Under the pieces are notes generated by a model that did not search any database, had not been told where the DNA came from, and saw only the letters and a program-made list of their open reading frames with translations. A DNA stretch of 64,000 nucleotides, taken from NCBI RefSeq assembly GCF_963675455.1, contig NZ_OY776217.1, positions 1,536,001 through 1,600,000 on the forward strand, given 5' to 3'. The first letter of the stretch is position 1. Every line of letters starts with the position of its first letter. Positions 25,256 to 33,901 of the stretch are shown here, one piece after another. The position numbers were made by a program, and so were the translations under genes. Source of the DNA: Emcibacter sp. GTDB taxonomy: Bacteria; Pseudomonadota; Alphaproteobacteria; Sphingomonadales; Emcibacteraceae.

Positions 25256-25712
25256 ATGCAGGAAGGATAGTCGGATTCGCAAGACATCTACGGTCTGGAC
25301 GGCAGAGGCGGAAGAGTGTTTTTTGTCCGTGCTTCGCCTGACCGGTAATGTGACGGCGGCAACTGCAGCAGCCGGAGTGACGCGGGCATTCATCTATCGC
25401 AAGCGTGTTTCCAATCGCAGATTCCGGAAACTATGGCAGGAAGCCATGGATGAAGCACTGGACAAGCTGGAAGCGATGTTATGGGATCGGGCGCTGGGAG
25501 CGGACAAGGCGACGACCGGCAAAGGGATCGGTCCGGATGAGAAACTGGCTATTTTTCTTCTCAAGGCGCACAGGCCGGAAATATTTTCTGAAGGACAGAA
25601 TAAAAGCAGGCCCCGGTCCTGGGTCGCCGCCGACAGCGCCCGGAACAAACTGATCAAAAAACTGGATGAAATCTCCGGCCGGCGTGAACCGGAAGTAACT
25701 GCTGAATCATGA
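25203..25712 (+). CDS. Small terminase subunit-like (g1)
   Basis: Up to 169 aa. A helix-turn-helix-like segment (ECFLSVLRLTGNVTAATAAAGVTRAFIYRKR) and a helical middle (FRKLWQEAMDEALDKLEAMLWDRALG) are the family pattern of GTA-type TerS, which recognises DNA for packaging. The C-terminal part is basic. The start is unresolved: ATG at 25203 is the nearest canonical codon, but it places an intrinsic terminator inside the coding region. Later in-frame candidates are non-canonical (e.g. ATT at 25275, after AGGAAGGAT). Its last four bases overlap the large-subunit start (ATGA). Confidence 0.7.
   Translation: MSLSRICKHLSFEAGVFLCRKDSRIRKTSTVWTAEAEECFLSVLRLTGNVTAATAAAGVTRAFIYRKRVSNRRFRKLWQEAMDEALDKLEAMLWDRALGADKATTGKGIGPDEKLAIFLLKAHRPEIFSEGQNKSRPRSWVAADSARNKLIKKLDEISGRREPEVTAES
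25225..25255 (+). terminator. Intrinsic terminator hairpin in the leader of the cluster
   Basis: 10-bp stem with two G-U pairs (AACACCTGTC / GGCGGGTGTT), 6-nt loop, and 7 Ts. It lies within the maximal terminase small-subunit frame, suggesting that the true start of that gene is further downstream. Confidence 0.7.
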
Positions 25713-27046
25713 GCGAAGGAACATTGGCGGCCAGGATTGCAAACCTGGACGAAAGGGATCGTACGCTTGTCCTGAAAAGTTTGTCGGACCTGGACTGCGA
25801 GGCGCTGCTTCATGACTGGATCTTCTGGGGCCGTCCGGCACAGATGCCGCCGGAAGGGGACTGGTTCTGCTGGCTGGTGATGGCGGGCCGTGGTTTCGGC
25901 AAAACCCGTATGGGAGTGGAGTGGCTCCGCAGCCAGGTGGAAGGACCAAGTCCGCTCAAGGCGCCGGACGGATCGCCGGAACGGATCGCTTTGGTGGCCG
26001 ACAGTTATCTGGACGCGGTCCAGACAATGGTGCAGGGGGAGAGTGGAATTCTGGCCTGTTGCCCCGAAGCTTTCCGGCCGCAGTTCGAAATATCAAAAAA
26101 ACGGCTGGTCTGGCCAAACGGTATACAGGCCTTTCTCTATTCTTCGGAATCGCCGGATCAGTTGCGGGGCCCGCAGCATCATCTGGCCTGGGTCGATGAA
26201 ATCGCCAAATGGAGTTATGTGGAGGAAACCTGGAACAATCTTCTGTTTGGGTTGCGGCTCGGCAACAAACCAAGAGTGATGATCACCACGACACCCCGGA
26301 ATATCCCCCTGCTGCGCAAGCTGGTGGACGATGAAAAGGTGCGCATCACCCGCGGTAACACCTTTGATAACAGCGCCAACCTGCCGCCGGCATTTCTCGA
26401 GGAAATTCGCGAGCGTTATGAAGGCACCCGCATTGGCCGGCAGGAGCTCTACGGTGATCTGCTAACCGATATGGAAGGGGCTCTCTGGAGCCGGGATCTT
26501 CTGGAAAACTGTCGCGGCCCCTCTGTGCCGGAACTTTCGCGCATTGTGGTGGCGGTGGACCCGCCGGTAACGTCCGGGCCGGATGCCGATCAATGCGGCA
26601 TTATCGTTGCAGGTCGTGACCGGGCGGGAAAAGCCTATGTCTTGCAGGATTATACGGTGCAGGGGACAGGGCCGCTGGACTGGGCCAGTCGGGCGATCAA
26701 GGCCTATCACGAACATGCGGCAGACAGGCTGGTAGCCGAGGTCAACAATGGCGGCGATCTGGTGGAAAGCCTGATCCGTCAGATTGATCCGGAAGTCAGC
26801 TATCTGCCGGTACGGGCAAGCCGGGGCAAGGTTATCCGCGCCGAGCCGGTCGCGGCGCTTTATGAACAGGGGCGGGTCTTCCATCATGGAATGTTCCCGG
26901 AACTGGAAGAGGAAATGTGCGGCTTCAGCCAGTCTGAAGTTCGCAAGGGTAAAAGTCCGGACCGGGTTGATGCCCTGGTCTGGGCATTGACGGACCTGAT
27001 GTTGCGACGGGAAAACCGGCCGCGCATCCGGGAAATTACATTCTGA
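25709..27046 (+). CDS. Large terminase subunit (g2)
   Basis: A 445-aa packaging motor. Walker A is AGRGFGKTRMG, Walker B is LAWVDEIAKW, and the coupling motif VMITTTPR follows. The nuclease part has VAVDPPVTSG, AEVNNGGDLV and DRVDALVWALTDL with the conserved acidic residues. It matches GTA/phage terminase_6-type (DNA-packaging) proteins. It is translationally coupled to the small subunit. The next gene is 138 nt away, unusual for this tightly packed cluster. Confidence 0.94.
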   Translation: MSEGTLAARIANLDERDRTLVLKSLSDLDCEALLHDWIFWGRPAQMPPEGDWFCWLVMAGRGFGKTRMGVEWLRSQVEGPSPLKAPDGSPERIALVADSYLDAVQTMVQGESGILACCPEAFRPQFEISKKRLVWPNGIQAFLYSSESPDQLRGPQHHLAWVDEIAKWSYVEETWNNLLFGLRLGNKPRVMITTTPRNIPLLRKLVDDEKVRITRGNTFDNSANLPPAFLEEIRERYEGTRIGRQELYGDLLTDMEGALWSRDLLENCRGPSVPELSRIVVAVDPPVTSGPDADQCGIIVAGRDRAGKAYVLQDYTVQGTGPLDWASRAIKAYHEHAADRLVAEVNNGGDLVESLIRQIDPEVSYLPVRASRGKVIRAEPVAALYEQGRVFHHGMFPELEEEMCGFSQSEVRKGKSPDRVDALVWALTDLMLRRENRPRIREITF

Positions 27047-27159
27047 CGGTCAGTTCCTCCCATGGCTGACCGGGAGACGGCGGCAAGGTGCTGCTCCTGC
27101 AATAGTTGAACAGAAGCTTTTGAGCACCGTGCAGGGAAAGCAGTGACTTTGCCGCCCGT
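27047..27159. other. Structured noncoding element between terminase and portal
   Basis: The only spacer above 100 nt in the head module. CGGTCAG (27047-27053) / CTGACCG (27066-27072) forms one hairpin. A larger one has an outer stem GGCGGCAA (27079-27086) / TTGCCGCC (27149-27156), and an inner stem CTGCTCCTGCA (27091-27101) pairing with TGCAGG (27130-27135) plus AGCAG (27139-27143), with a 3-nt bulge. There is no U-run, so it is not a terminator. Possible RNA-processing, packaging or regulatory element. Confidence 0.5.
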
Positions 27160-27184
27160 TATCCCCATAACCGGAGAATAATAA

Positions 27185-28408
27185 ATGAATCCATTTGGAA
27201 AACTGGCGGGCCTGTTCGGTGAGCGGTCCGGCAATACCCGCGAGGAAAAATCAAGCGCTGTCTCGCATCTGCAGAGGGGAGCTGAAACCGTCTGGCTTGG
27301 TCTTGGGGAAGCCAGATGGAGCAACCGGACCTATCGTTCCCTGGCGGAAGAAGGCTATAAGAAAAATGTGGTCGCGCACCGGTCGGTAAAGCTGCTGGCA
27401 GAGAGCGCCGCTTCGGTGCCGCTTATCTTGTTTCGCGATGGCCGCAAGCTGGATCATCATCCGTTATTGGATTTGCTTGGCCGGCCAAATCCGATGCAGG
27501 GCCGGATGACTTTTCTGGAGAGCCTTTATTCCTTCCTGAATATCGCCGGCAATAGTTACGTGGAACTGGTGCGGGGTGCAGGCGGGTTGCCGTCGGAGCT
27601 TTATGTGTTGCGTTCTGACCGGATCCGGCTGGATCAGGGAAAATCCGGTTGGCCCAGGGCTTTTGTCTATTCCCTCGGCGGCCGGGAGCATGTCTTCCCG
27701 GTGGATCCGGTGGACGGGACGAGCCCACTTCTTCATCTGAAATATTTTCACCCGCTGGATGATCTTTACGGCTTGTCACCACTGGAGGCAGCGGCCATGG
27801 CCGTTGATGTTCATAATGCGGCATCGAGCTGGAACAAGGCGTTGTTTGATAATGCCGCCCGCCCGTCCGGCGCCTTGGTTTTCGAAGCCCGGGAGGGGCA
27901 GGACTCCCTCAGCAATGAACAGTTCGATCGGCTTAAAAGTGAAATGGCGGACAGTTTTCAGGGCAGCCGCAACGCCGGCCGCCCCATGCTGCTGGAAGGC
28001 GGCCTGAAGTGGCAGAAACTTGCCTTTTCTCCGGCGGACATGGATTTTATCAACGGCAAACATGTCAGTGCCCGGGAAGTTGCCCTGGCGTTTGGCATCC
28101 CGCCGATGTTGCTGGGCATTCCCGGGGATAATACCTACAGTAATTTTCAGGAAGCCAACCGGGCCCTGTGGCGCATGACCCTGTTGCCGATGATGGAGCG
28201 GGTGATTTCCTCTCTCAACAACTGGCTTTGTCCGGAATATGGGCAGGATATCAGGCTGTCTTATGATCAGGACGCCATCCCGGCATTGAATTATGACCGC
28301 CAGTTGCTCTGGCAGCGTATCGGTGCCGCAGAGTTCCTGACGACGGACGAAAATCGCGCTGCCGTTGGCCTCGGGCCGCTGGAGCAGGCGGACGGGGAGG
28401 ATCGATAA
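27185..28408 (+). CDS. HK97-type portal protein (g3)
   Basis: A 407-aa portal, the dodecameric vertex ring through which DNA passes. Recognised blocks are VAHRSVKLLAESAASVPLILFRDG, PLLDLLGRPNP, YSFLNIAGNSYVELVRG, and FGIPPMLLGIPGDNTYSNFQEANRALWRMTLLP. It is in the standard place after terminase. The stop is adjacent to the next ATG. Confidence 0.94.
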   Translation: MNPFGKLAGLFGERSGNTREEKSSAVSHLQRGAETVWLGLGEARWSNRTYRSLAEEGYKKNVVAHRSVKLLAESAASVPLILFRDGRKLDHHPLLDLLGRPNPMQGRMTFLESLYSFLNIAGNSYVELVRGAGGLPSELYVLRSDRIRLDQGKSGWPRAFVYSLGGREHVFPVDPVDGTSPLLHLKYFHPLDDLYGLSPLEAAAMAVDVHNAASSWNKALFDNAARPSGALVFEAREGQDSLSNEQFDRLKSEMADSFQGSRNAGRPMLLEGGLKWQKLAFSPADMDFINGKHVSAREVALAFGIPPMLLGIPGDNTYSNFQEANRALWRMTLLPMMERVISSLNNWLCPEYGQDIRLSYDQDAIPALNYDRQLLWQRIGAAEFLTTDENRAAVGLGPLEQADGEDR

Positions 28409-28726
28409 ATGCGCGAACCATCTGCCTCCCTGCAGAATATCGTCCGTCAGGCCTCGGAGGAGGGGCTAAGCCGGGAGACTCTTTATCACCTGATTGAGAA
28501 GGCGACGGAGGAAGGGGCGGTGCGGGCACTTTCTGATCTGGGGCTGCAGGACAGGAATGCCCAGGGCGATCTCAGTGAGTTGCGGGCCCTGCTGGACAGC
28601 TGGCGGGAGACCCGCAAGACGGTCCGTCAGATCATTATCAAATGGATCATTAAAATTTTTCTGACCGGGCTGATCTTCGGTCTCGCGGTCAAGATGAAGC
28701 TGTTGCATCTGGGGCAGGCATTCTAG
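28409..28726 (+). CDS. Small protein with one C-terminal TM segment (g3.5-like, DUF6127)
   Basis: 105 aa. A helical cytosolic part (SRETLYHLIEKATEEGAVRALSDLGL; DLSELRALLDSWRETRKTV) leads to a membrane segment (IIKWIIKIFLTGLIFGLAVKM). The position between portal and protease and the pattern match g3.5 of GTA clusters. Function unknown. It starts directly at the portal stop codon. Confidence 0.75.
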   Translation: MREPSASLQNIVRQASEEGLSRETLYHLIEKATEEGAVRALSDLGLQDRNAQGDLSELRALLDSWRETRKTVRQIIIKWIIKIFLTGLIFGLAVKMKLLHLGQAF

Positions 28727-28763
28727 ACCGGCCTTCGCCATATTTTTTACAATGGAAATTTAA

Positions 28764-29303
28764 ATGACAGACTTTCTGACCGACGAGGGCAGTGGCGATA
28801 GCGGCTGTTTCGAGGGCTATGCCAGCGTCTTCAATCAACTGGACAACGGCAACGATCTGGTCCTCCCCGGTGCCTTCCGGAATTCCCTGCAGGACCGGAA
28901 AGCGGGCGGTATCAAGCTTCTCTGGCAGCATGACCCCCGGGAACCAGTGGGGATTATCGATGAGCTCTTCGAAGACCACTATGGCCTTTTCATTCGGGCC
29001 AGGCTTTTGACGGGGGTGCGCCGGGCCGGGGAAGCATATGACCTGGTGAAAAGCGGCGCACTGGATGGCCTGTCCATTGGATTTCATACGGTGAAGTCTG
29101 CCCGGCATGCGGATGGCCACCGGATATTGCAACAGGTTGACCTGTGGGAAGTCTCCCTGGTCACATTCCCCATGAATGACAAGGCGCGCATTCTGTCTCT
29201 CAAGGGCGAGACTTTGCCGCCGGACACCGGTCAATTTGCGGAGCAGGCGCACCTGCTGTCCGCCATGCATCATCTCAGTAAACTCATGACACAGGAAAGG
29301 TAA
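28764..29303 (+). CDS. HK97-family prohead protease (g4)
   Basis: A 179-aa serine protease that matures the capsid. The catalytic residues of the S78 family are visible: His in LLWQHDPREPVG, Ser in GALDGLSIGF and the EVSLVTFPMND strand. It lies directly upstream of the major capsid gene, spacing 3 nt. Confidence 0.92.
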   Translation: MTDFLTDEGSGDSGCFEGYASVFNQLDNGNDLVLPGAFRNSLQDRKAGGIKLLWQHDPREPVGIIDELFEDHYGLFIRARLLTGVRRAGEAYDLVKSGALDGLSIGFHTVKSARHADGHRILQQVDLWEVSLVTFPMNDKARILSLKGETLPPDTGQFAEQAHLLSAMHHLSKLMTQER

Positions 29304-29306
29304 AAC

Positions 29307-30512
29307 ATGACACTGGAAACAAAAGAGGCACTGGAAAACCTGACGTCTTCCTTTGAAAGCTTCAAGACCGTCAACGATCAGCGACTGGCGGAACTGGAGG
29401 AAAAGGGGACGGCGGACGTTCTGACTGACGAGAAACTCGACCGGATGAACCGGGAACTGGACAAGCTTCAGCAGAAGATGAACCGGGTCTATATGGCTTC
29501 GCGACGGCCTTCTTTGTCCGATGGCGAGGCGTCCACAGATGACCGCGAAGAAAAGGCGGCTTTTTATGATGGTTTTATCCGTAAAGGACAGTCGCAGGGA
29601 CTGGATGTCAAGGCGCTGAACAGTCTGAGCGGCGAAGATGGCGGTTACGCAGTACCCCAGGAACTGGACCGCGAACTGGAAAAACGGCTTCGGCTGCTGT
29701 CTCCGATCCGTGCCGATGCGAAAGTGATGAGTATCGGTACCTCCCGCTACAAGAAACTCGTCAATGTGGGCGGGATCGCCTCCGGCTGGGTAGCCGAAAC
29801 CGATGCCCGGGTGGAAACGGACACACCCAAGCTGGCGGAAATCGATCCGCCTCTGGGCGAGCTTTATGCCAACCCGGCAGCAACCCAGGTTATGCTGGAT
29901 GATGCCCATTTCGATGTGGAACAGTGGCTGGGTGAGGAACTGGCGGAAGAGTTCGCGATCCAGGAAAATGCCGCCTTTGTGTCTGGTAACGGTATCAATA
30001 AACCGAAAGGCTTCTTGACTTATACCACTTCCGCGGACGATGACGCTGTTCGCAGTTTCGGAGAGATACAGGCGATTGCCACTGGCGTAAACGGCGACTG
30101 GGCGGCATCGGATCCGGCCGATATCCTGATCGACCTGATACATAGCATGAAAACCGGTTATCGCACCGGATCCAGGTTCTATCTGAATACCGGCCTTCTG
30201 GCGGAAATTCGCAAATTCAAGGATGCAGACGGCAACTACCTCTGGCGTCCCGGTCTGGAAGGCAGCGCCTCCTCCAGTCTGTTAGGCTATCCGGTGGTGG
30301 AAGTGGCGGACATGCCGGACCGGGCATCTGGGGCCCTGTCCATTGCCTTTGCCAATATGCACCGGGCCTACACGGTGACGGACCGCATGGGTACGAAGAT
30401 TTTGCGCGACCCCTACAGTCACAAGCCCTACATCCATTTTTATACCACCAAGCGGGTCGGCGGAGCCGTAACCAATGATCAGGCGATAAAACTGCTGCAG
30501 TTTGCGGCCTGA
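29307..30512 (+). CDS. Major capsid protein, HK97 fold (g5)
   Basis: 401 aa. The N-terminal ~105 residues are a coiled-coil scaffold-like delta domain (ALENLTSSFESFKTV; LDRMNRELDKLQQKMNRV), which the protease removes. The fold starts at GEDGGYAVPQELDRELEKRL, and continues with VGGIASGWVAETD, ELYANPAATQVMLDDAHFDVEQWL and GNGINKPKGFLTY. The C-terminus has the P-domain loop VTDRMGTKILRDPYSHKPYIHFYTTKRVGG. The capsid matches phage HK97 gp5 and GTA g5. Confidence 0.95.
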   Translation: MTLETKEALENLTSSFESFKTVNDQRLAELEEKGTADVLTDEKLDRMNRELDKLQQKMNRVYMASRRPSLSDGEASTDDREEKAAFYDGFIRKGQSQGLDVKALNSLSGEDGGYAVPQELDRELEKRLRLLSPIRADAKVMSIGTSRYKKLVNVGGIASGWVAETDARVETDTPKLAEIDPPLGELYANPAATQVMLDDAHFDVEQWLGEELAEEFAIQENAAFVSGNGINKPKGFLTYTTSADDDAVRSFGEIQAIATGVNGDWAASDPADILIDLIHSMKTGYRTGSRFYLNTGLLAEIRKFKDADGNYLWRPGLEGSASSSLLGYPVVEVADMPDRASGALSIAFANMHRAYTVTDRMGTKILRDPYSHKPYIHFYTTKRVGGAVTNDQAIKLLQFAA

Positions 30513-30542
30513 GGCGATACTCGCAACTAGAGGGCGGACCAG

Positions 30543-31574
30543 ATGACCTGGATTAACATTTTTGAAGACCAGTTTGATACAGAAACGGTCAATGTGGCTC
30601 TCCAGGAACATCTGCCGTCTTCCGGCGGCGAAGGCTGGACGGACGAGATCAGGCCTGGAGGTTCCGTCTATGTGGACTGGGCTGCCGAACGTCTTGCCTC
30701 TCCCTGGTGGTCCGGCGGGGAAGCCGTCTATCTGATCAATACGGCCGAGGCGCCGGGGGACGATCAGACAATTGAGTCTTCCTTTGTCACCTCTGCCAAT
30801 GCTCTGCTCCTCAGATATGGCGATACGGCCAATGGCGGTAGCGGATATCTTGCGACCTACCATGCAGGCAGCACATTCTACCAGATCCTGAGACTTGACC
30901 AGGGCAGCGAGACGGTTCTGGTCAGTGTGGGGCCTCAAGTGGGCCATGACAGTACGGTTGTCCTTCGGCTGGAGGCTGTCGGGGACAGTCTCAGCCTCTA
31001 TGCGGATGGTGTTCTCAAGATCCAGGTACAGGATTCAACCTATTCCGCAGGCCAGGCCGGGATCCGGATGAAACAATCCTCCAGTGGGTTCAACTTCATC
31101 CGTGTGCAGCATGATGTGATTGAGGGCGGGCCGGAGCTATTCCCCCAGACAGCCTTTCTTGATCTCTGGTCCGACAGTCCGGGATTGACATCCCTGTCGC
31201 TGGTAAATCCAGGCGGCTGTATCATTGCAGTTGTGGATGAACCCCTGCAATTGACGCAAAAGCAGGCTATTTCACCAGCAGACGGTATGAGCGCTATGGC
31301 TGGGATGGAGACAATCCTGGCGGCAGGCGTGCCTGTCAGCCCACATGAGGCAGTACACGCCCAGAGCGCAACCGGTTTAACCCTGCTGCAGATACAGGCC
31401 CTGAACCCGGAAAATGCCACCCAGATGGTGACATCACTGGTCGTCGTGTTGAGCCGGCCAGCAGCAACATCGGTGGACCGTTGTTTTCAGGCAGGGATAA
31501 GGAACCGGCCGAAAATCATTGCGGGGTCTACACGACGGATCGCGCCCAATTCCAACAGAATGATGAGACTCTGA
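30543..31574 (+). CDS. Phage structural protein with concanavalin/LamG-like domain
   Basis: 343 aa. The N-terminal two-thirds is a beta-sandwich pattern like LamG/concanavalin (ESSFVTSANALLLRYGDTANG, GYLATYHAGSTFYQILRLDQG, TVVLRLEAVGDSLSLYADGVLKIQVQDSTYSAGQAGIRM), residues about 60-200. The C-terminal part is alanine/threonine-rich. It is not in the Rhodobacter GTA and is likely a head-decorating or host-binding protein. Position after the capsid fits a decoration role. Confidence 0.65.
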   Translation: MTWINIFEDQFDTETVNVALQEHLPSSGGEGWTDEIRPGGSVYVDWAAERLASPWWSGGEAVYLINTAEAPGDDQTIESSFVTSANALLLRYGDTANGGSGYLATYHAGSTFYQILRLDQGSETVLVSVGPQVGHDSTVVLRLEAVGDSLSLYADGVLKIQVQDSTYSAGQAGIRMKQSSSGFNFIRVQHDVIEGGPELFPQTAFLDLWSDSPGLTSLSLVNPGGCIIAVVDEPLQLTQKQAISPADGMSAMAGMETILAAGVPVSPHEAVHAQSATGLTLLQIQALNPENATQMVTSLVVVLSRPAATSVDRCFQAGIRNRPKIIAGSTRRIAPNSNRMMRL

Positions 31575-31575
31575 A

Positions 31576-31959
31576 ATGGCAAAAAAAGTAGATGATAGTG
31601 TCCTTGATGCGGCACTGAACGAGATTGGCAATAACTGTGATCTGATGACCGTCTGTGCCGGGGAGCCGGCCGGATATGCCGAGGCAAATTCGGGTGGTGC
31701 CAATTTTCTGGCTGATGCGGCAATGAGCGTCGCTGATTTTTCCCTGACGGACGGGGATGTGAGCGGGCGAAAAATATCCGTTGCATCCAAATCCGGGATT
31801 CTGGTGGACCAGGGCGGCATTGCCGATCATGTGGCCCTGCTGGATACGGCTAACTCCCGGCTGCTTTATGTCACCACCTGTACGTCACTTGAGTTGGTGG
31901 CGGGCAGTGAACTGACGTTCAATGGCTGGGATATCGAAATTGCGGACCCGGCGGTCTGA
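31576..31959 (+). CDS. Small phage structural protein, decoration-like
   Basis: 127 aa, beginning AKKVDDSVLDAALNEIGNNC, followed by strands (FLADAAMSVADFSLTDGDVSGRKISVASKSG, DHVALLDTANSRLLYVTTC) seen in many tailed-phage head genes of unknown name. 1 nt after the LamG-like gene; its last base overlaps the next ATG. Confidence 0.65.
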   Translation: MAKKVDDSVLDAALNEIGNNCDLMTVCAGEPAGYAEANSGGANFLADAAMSVADFSLTDGDVSGRKISVASKSGILVDQGGIADHVALLDTANSRLLYVTTCTSLELVAGSELTFNGWDIEIADPAV

Positions 31960-32249
31960 TGACTGTTTATCTGAAAGATCCCGCAGCGGTTGTTGACTTC
32001 AGCATCGACTGGGGAAGCAACTATCTGCTGGACGGGGAGGATATTGCGTCCAGCAGCTGGTCGGTTTTTCCGGAAGATGTGGATCAGGGGCTTGTGATTG
32101 ATCAGGAGCCGGTGCCTGCAAACGGCGCGACCGCAGTCTTTGTGAGCGGTGGAGTGACTGGCGTGATCTATCGCCTGACTAACAGGATATCAACCAGCCA
32201 GGGGCGTACTGATGAACGTTCCCTGACAATCAGGGTGGAAGAGCAATGA
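31959..32249 (+). CDS. Small phage structural protein (fiber-tail adaptor-like)
   Basis: 96 aa. KDPAAVVDFSIDWGSNYLLDGEDIASSSWSV is followed by VFVSGGVTGVIYRLTNRISTSQGRTDERSL, an Ig-like pattern common in tailed phages and named fiber-tail adaptor in some annotations. ATGA overlaps at both ends. Confidence 0.65.
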   Translation: MTVYLKDPAAVVDFSIDWGSNYLLDGEDIASSSWSVFPEDVDQGLVIDQEPVPANGATAVFVSGGVTGVIYRLTNRISTSQGRTDERSLTIRVEEQ

Positions 32250-32800
32250 AACTTGACCTGATTACGCCACCGGTGGCCGAACCCGTGACCCTGGCCGAGG
32301 TGAAGGAATTCCTCAAAATCGACCATGCGGATGAGGACAGCCTGCTGCTTGGCCTGATCAGGTCCGGGCGACAGGCCTGTGAGACCTTTATAGACCGCAA
32401 ACTGGTACACCAGGTCTGGCGCTGTTTCCGAAATGACTGGGGGATGGGACCGGTTTATCTGCCTTTTTCGCCCATATTGTCGGTGGAGGAAGTCGCAGTG
32501 TTCAAAGACGGGGATTATTCGCCACTGTCCGCAGACAGCTATCTGCTTGATACCGGGTCCTTCCGGCCACGGCTTGTGCAAATGGACGGGCAAGGCTGGC
32601 CCTTACCTGAAATCCCGGTTGCCGGTATCCGCACCACTTTCACGGCAGGATATGGTGACAGCTGGAATGAAGTTCCTGCTGATCTCAGGCAGGGGCTGTT
32701 GCACTGGATTGCCGGGTGTTTCACGGCCGGAGAGGATACCCTTCGGGAAAAGCGTCTTGCCGAAGGTCTGTGGCGTCCCTACCGCATGGTGAAGCTGTGA
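32246..32800 (+). CDS. Head-tail connector, gp6/PhiE125 gp8-like
   Basis: A 184-aa adaptor below the portal. The family block is PVTLAEVKEFLKIDHADEDSLLLGLIRSGRQACETFIDRKLVHQVWRC, followed by the loop VAGIRTTFTAGYG and LRQGLLHWIAGCFTAGEDT. It corresponds to g6 of GTAs. Confidence 0.85.
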   Translation: MKLDLITPPVAEPVTLAEVKEFLKIDHADEDSLLLGLIRSGRQACETFIDRKLVHQVWRCFRNDWGMGPVYLPFSPILSVEEVAVFKDGDYSPLSADSYLLDTGSFRPRLVQMDGQGWPLPEIPVAGIRTTFTAGYGDSWNEVPADLRQGLLHWIAGCFTAGEDTLREKRLAEGLWRPYRMVKL

Positions 32801-33114
32801 CCTATCAGGAGCTGCGATATCGGGTGACCTGTCAGGAAGAGGAACGGACTCCTGACGGCACTGGTGGTTATGCCACAGGATGGCGGGATGTGGCGACGGT
32901 CTGGGCAGCGATAATGCCGGTTTCTGCAAAAATGACACAGGAGGCCAGGCAGCAACGGCCCAAACGGACAATGGATATCCGTGTAAGATTCAGAGCCGAT
33001 CTGGAGCCCTGTCGAAGGATGCTGCAGGGCGGCAAACGCTGGCGGGTGCTGAGTGTTCTGGATCCTGATGGCCGGGGCCGATGGTTCATGTTTCGCGTGG
33101 AGGAGGAAAACTGA
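32797..33114 (+). CDS. Head closure protein (g7-like)
   Basis: 105 aa from GTG at 32797, which overlaps the upstream TGA (GTGA). The core TYQELRYRVTCQEEERTPDGTGGYATGWRDVATVWAAIMP and GGKRWRVLSVLDPDGRGRWFMFRVEEE fits the SPP1 gp16-type head closure family. An open frame begins 81 nt upstream but lies inside the connector gene, so the GTG is preferred. Confidence 0.8.
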   Translation: MTYQELRYRVTCQEEERTPDGTGGYATGWRDVATVWAAIMPVSAKMTQEARQQRPKRTMDIRVRFRADLEPCRRMLQGGKRWRVLSVLDPDGRGRWFMFRVEEEN

Positions 33115-33461
33115 TGCTAGAGGGACAGGAACGTCTGCGGGTGGGACTGGCTGAGGCCAGGCGCACCTATGAAGACCGACTGATGAATTTCGTGGAGAAT
33201 ATGGCGGCAGATATAGCCGCCGGGGCCAGGGATCGGGTCTACAGGAATAAAAAATCCGCAGACACTCATAGTCCGCTGGCGGAAAGTATTATGGTGGTGC
33301 AGAAACCTCGAGGGGCTGACGTTACGACATCTGTCTCCTATGCGCCCTATGTGGAATTCGGAACACAGAAAATGCCTGCCCGCCCTTTTCTGACGCCAGC
33401 AACCGAAGAAGTGAAGGTCTTGTTTGAGTTGTCACCGGAAACTTTCGGAGCAGGTCAATGA
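33114..33461 (+). CDS. HK97 gp10-like tail completion protein
   Basis: 115 aa from ATG 33114, which shares a base with the upstream TGA and follows GGAGGAAAA. VTTSVSYAPYVEFGTQKMPARPFLTPATEE is the characteristic gp10 block. Not present under this form in Rhodobacter GTA, but common in tailed phages. Confidence 0.82.
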   Translation: MLEGQERLRVGLAEARRTYEDRLMNFVENMAADIAAGARDRVYRNKKSADTHSPLAESIMVVQKPRGADVTTSVSYAPYVEFGTQKMPARPFLTPATEEVKVLFELSPETFGAGQ

Positions 33462-33856
33462 GCCTGTCGGTATTGAACAGACTGCAGGAATCTGTGTACG
33501 GCGTTTTGGCGGGATCGACAGAACTGAATAATCGGCTTGGCGGTATTTTTGATCATGTTCCCGAAAGTGCGAGTCTTCCCTATCTGGCGATTGGCGATAT
33601 GTCAGTGCGGGACTGGTCAAGCAAGAGCTTTTCGGGATTTGAAATTCTGTTCGACCTGCATCTCTGGTCGGGAAAGTCAGGTGGTCTGGAGATCAGGGAG
33701 CTTGCCGATCTGGCACATGACCTTGTGACCGCTGAAACCCTGCAGGGAGATGGTCTTTCGGTTGTGTCTCTGCAGTTTGTATTTTTTGAAACTTTTTTTG
33801 AAACCGACGGCCGCATCCGTCACGGCGTGATGCGATACCGGGCCAGAGTTCTGTGA
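33458..33856 (+). CDS. DUF3168 tail terminator (g8-like)
   Basis: 132 aa. ESVYGVLAGSTELNNRLGGIFDHVPESASLPYLAIGD, FEILFDLHLWSG and IRHGVMRYRARV match DUF3168, the tail terminator that caps the tail tube. Overlaps the gp10-like gene by 4 nt. Confidence 0.85.
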   Translation: MSLSVLNRLQESVYGVLAGSTELNNRLGGIFDHVPESASLPYLAIGDMSVRDWSSKSFSGFEILFDLHLWSGKSGGLEIRELADLAHDLVTAETLQGDGLSVVSLQFVFFETFFETDGRIRHGVMRYRARVL

Positions 33857-33901
33857 TGAATTCTGTCCGGTCCGCCGTTCTGACTTATTCGGGAGAATAT
33901 A

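Noticed and set aside
28689..30143. 484-codon open frame antisense to protease and capsid genes
   Set aside because: The opposite strand encodes well-recognised prohead protease and capsid; the antisense frame has no domain and no ribosome site.
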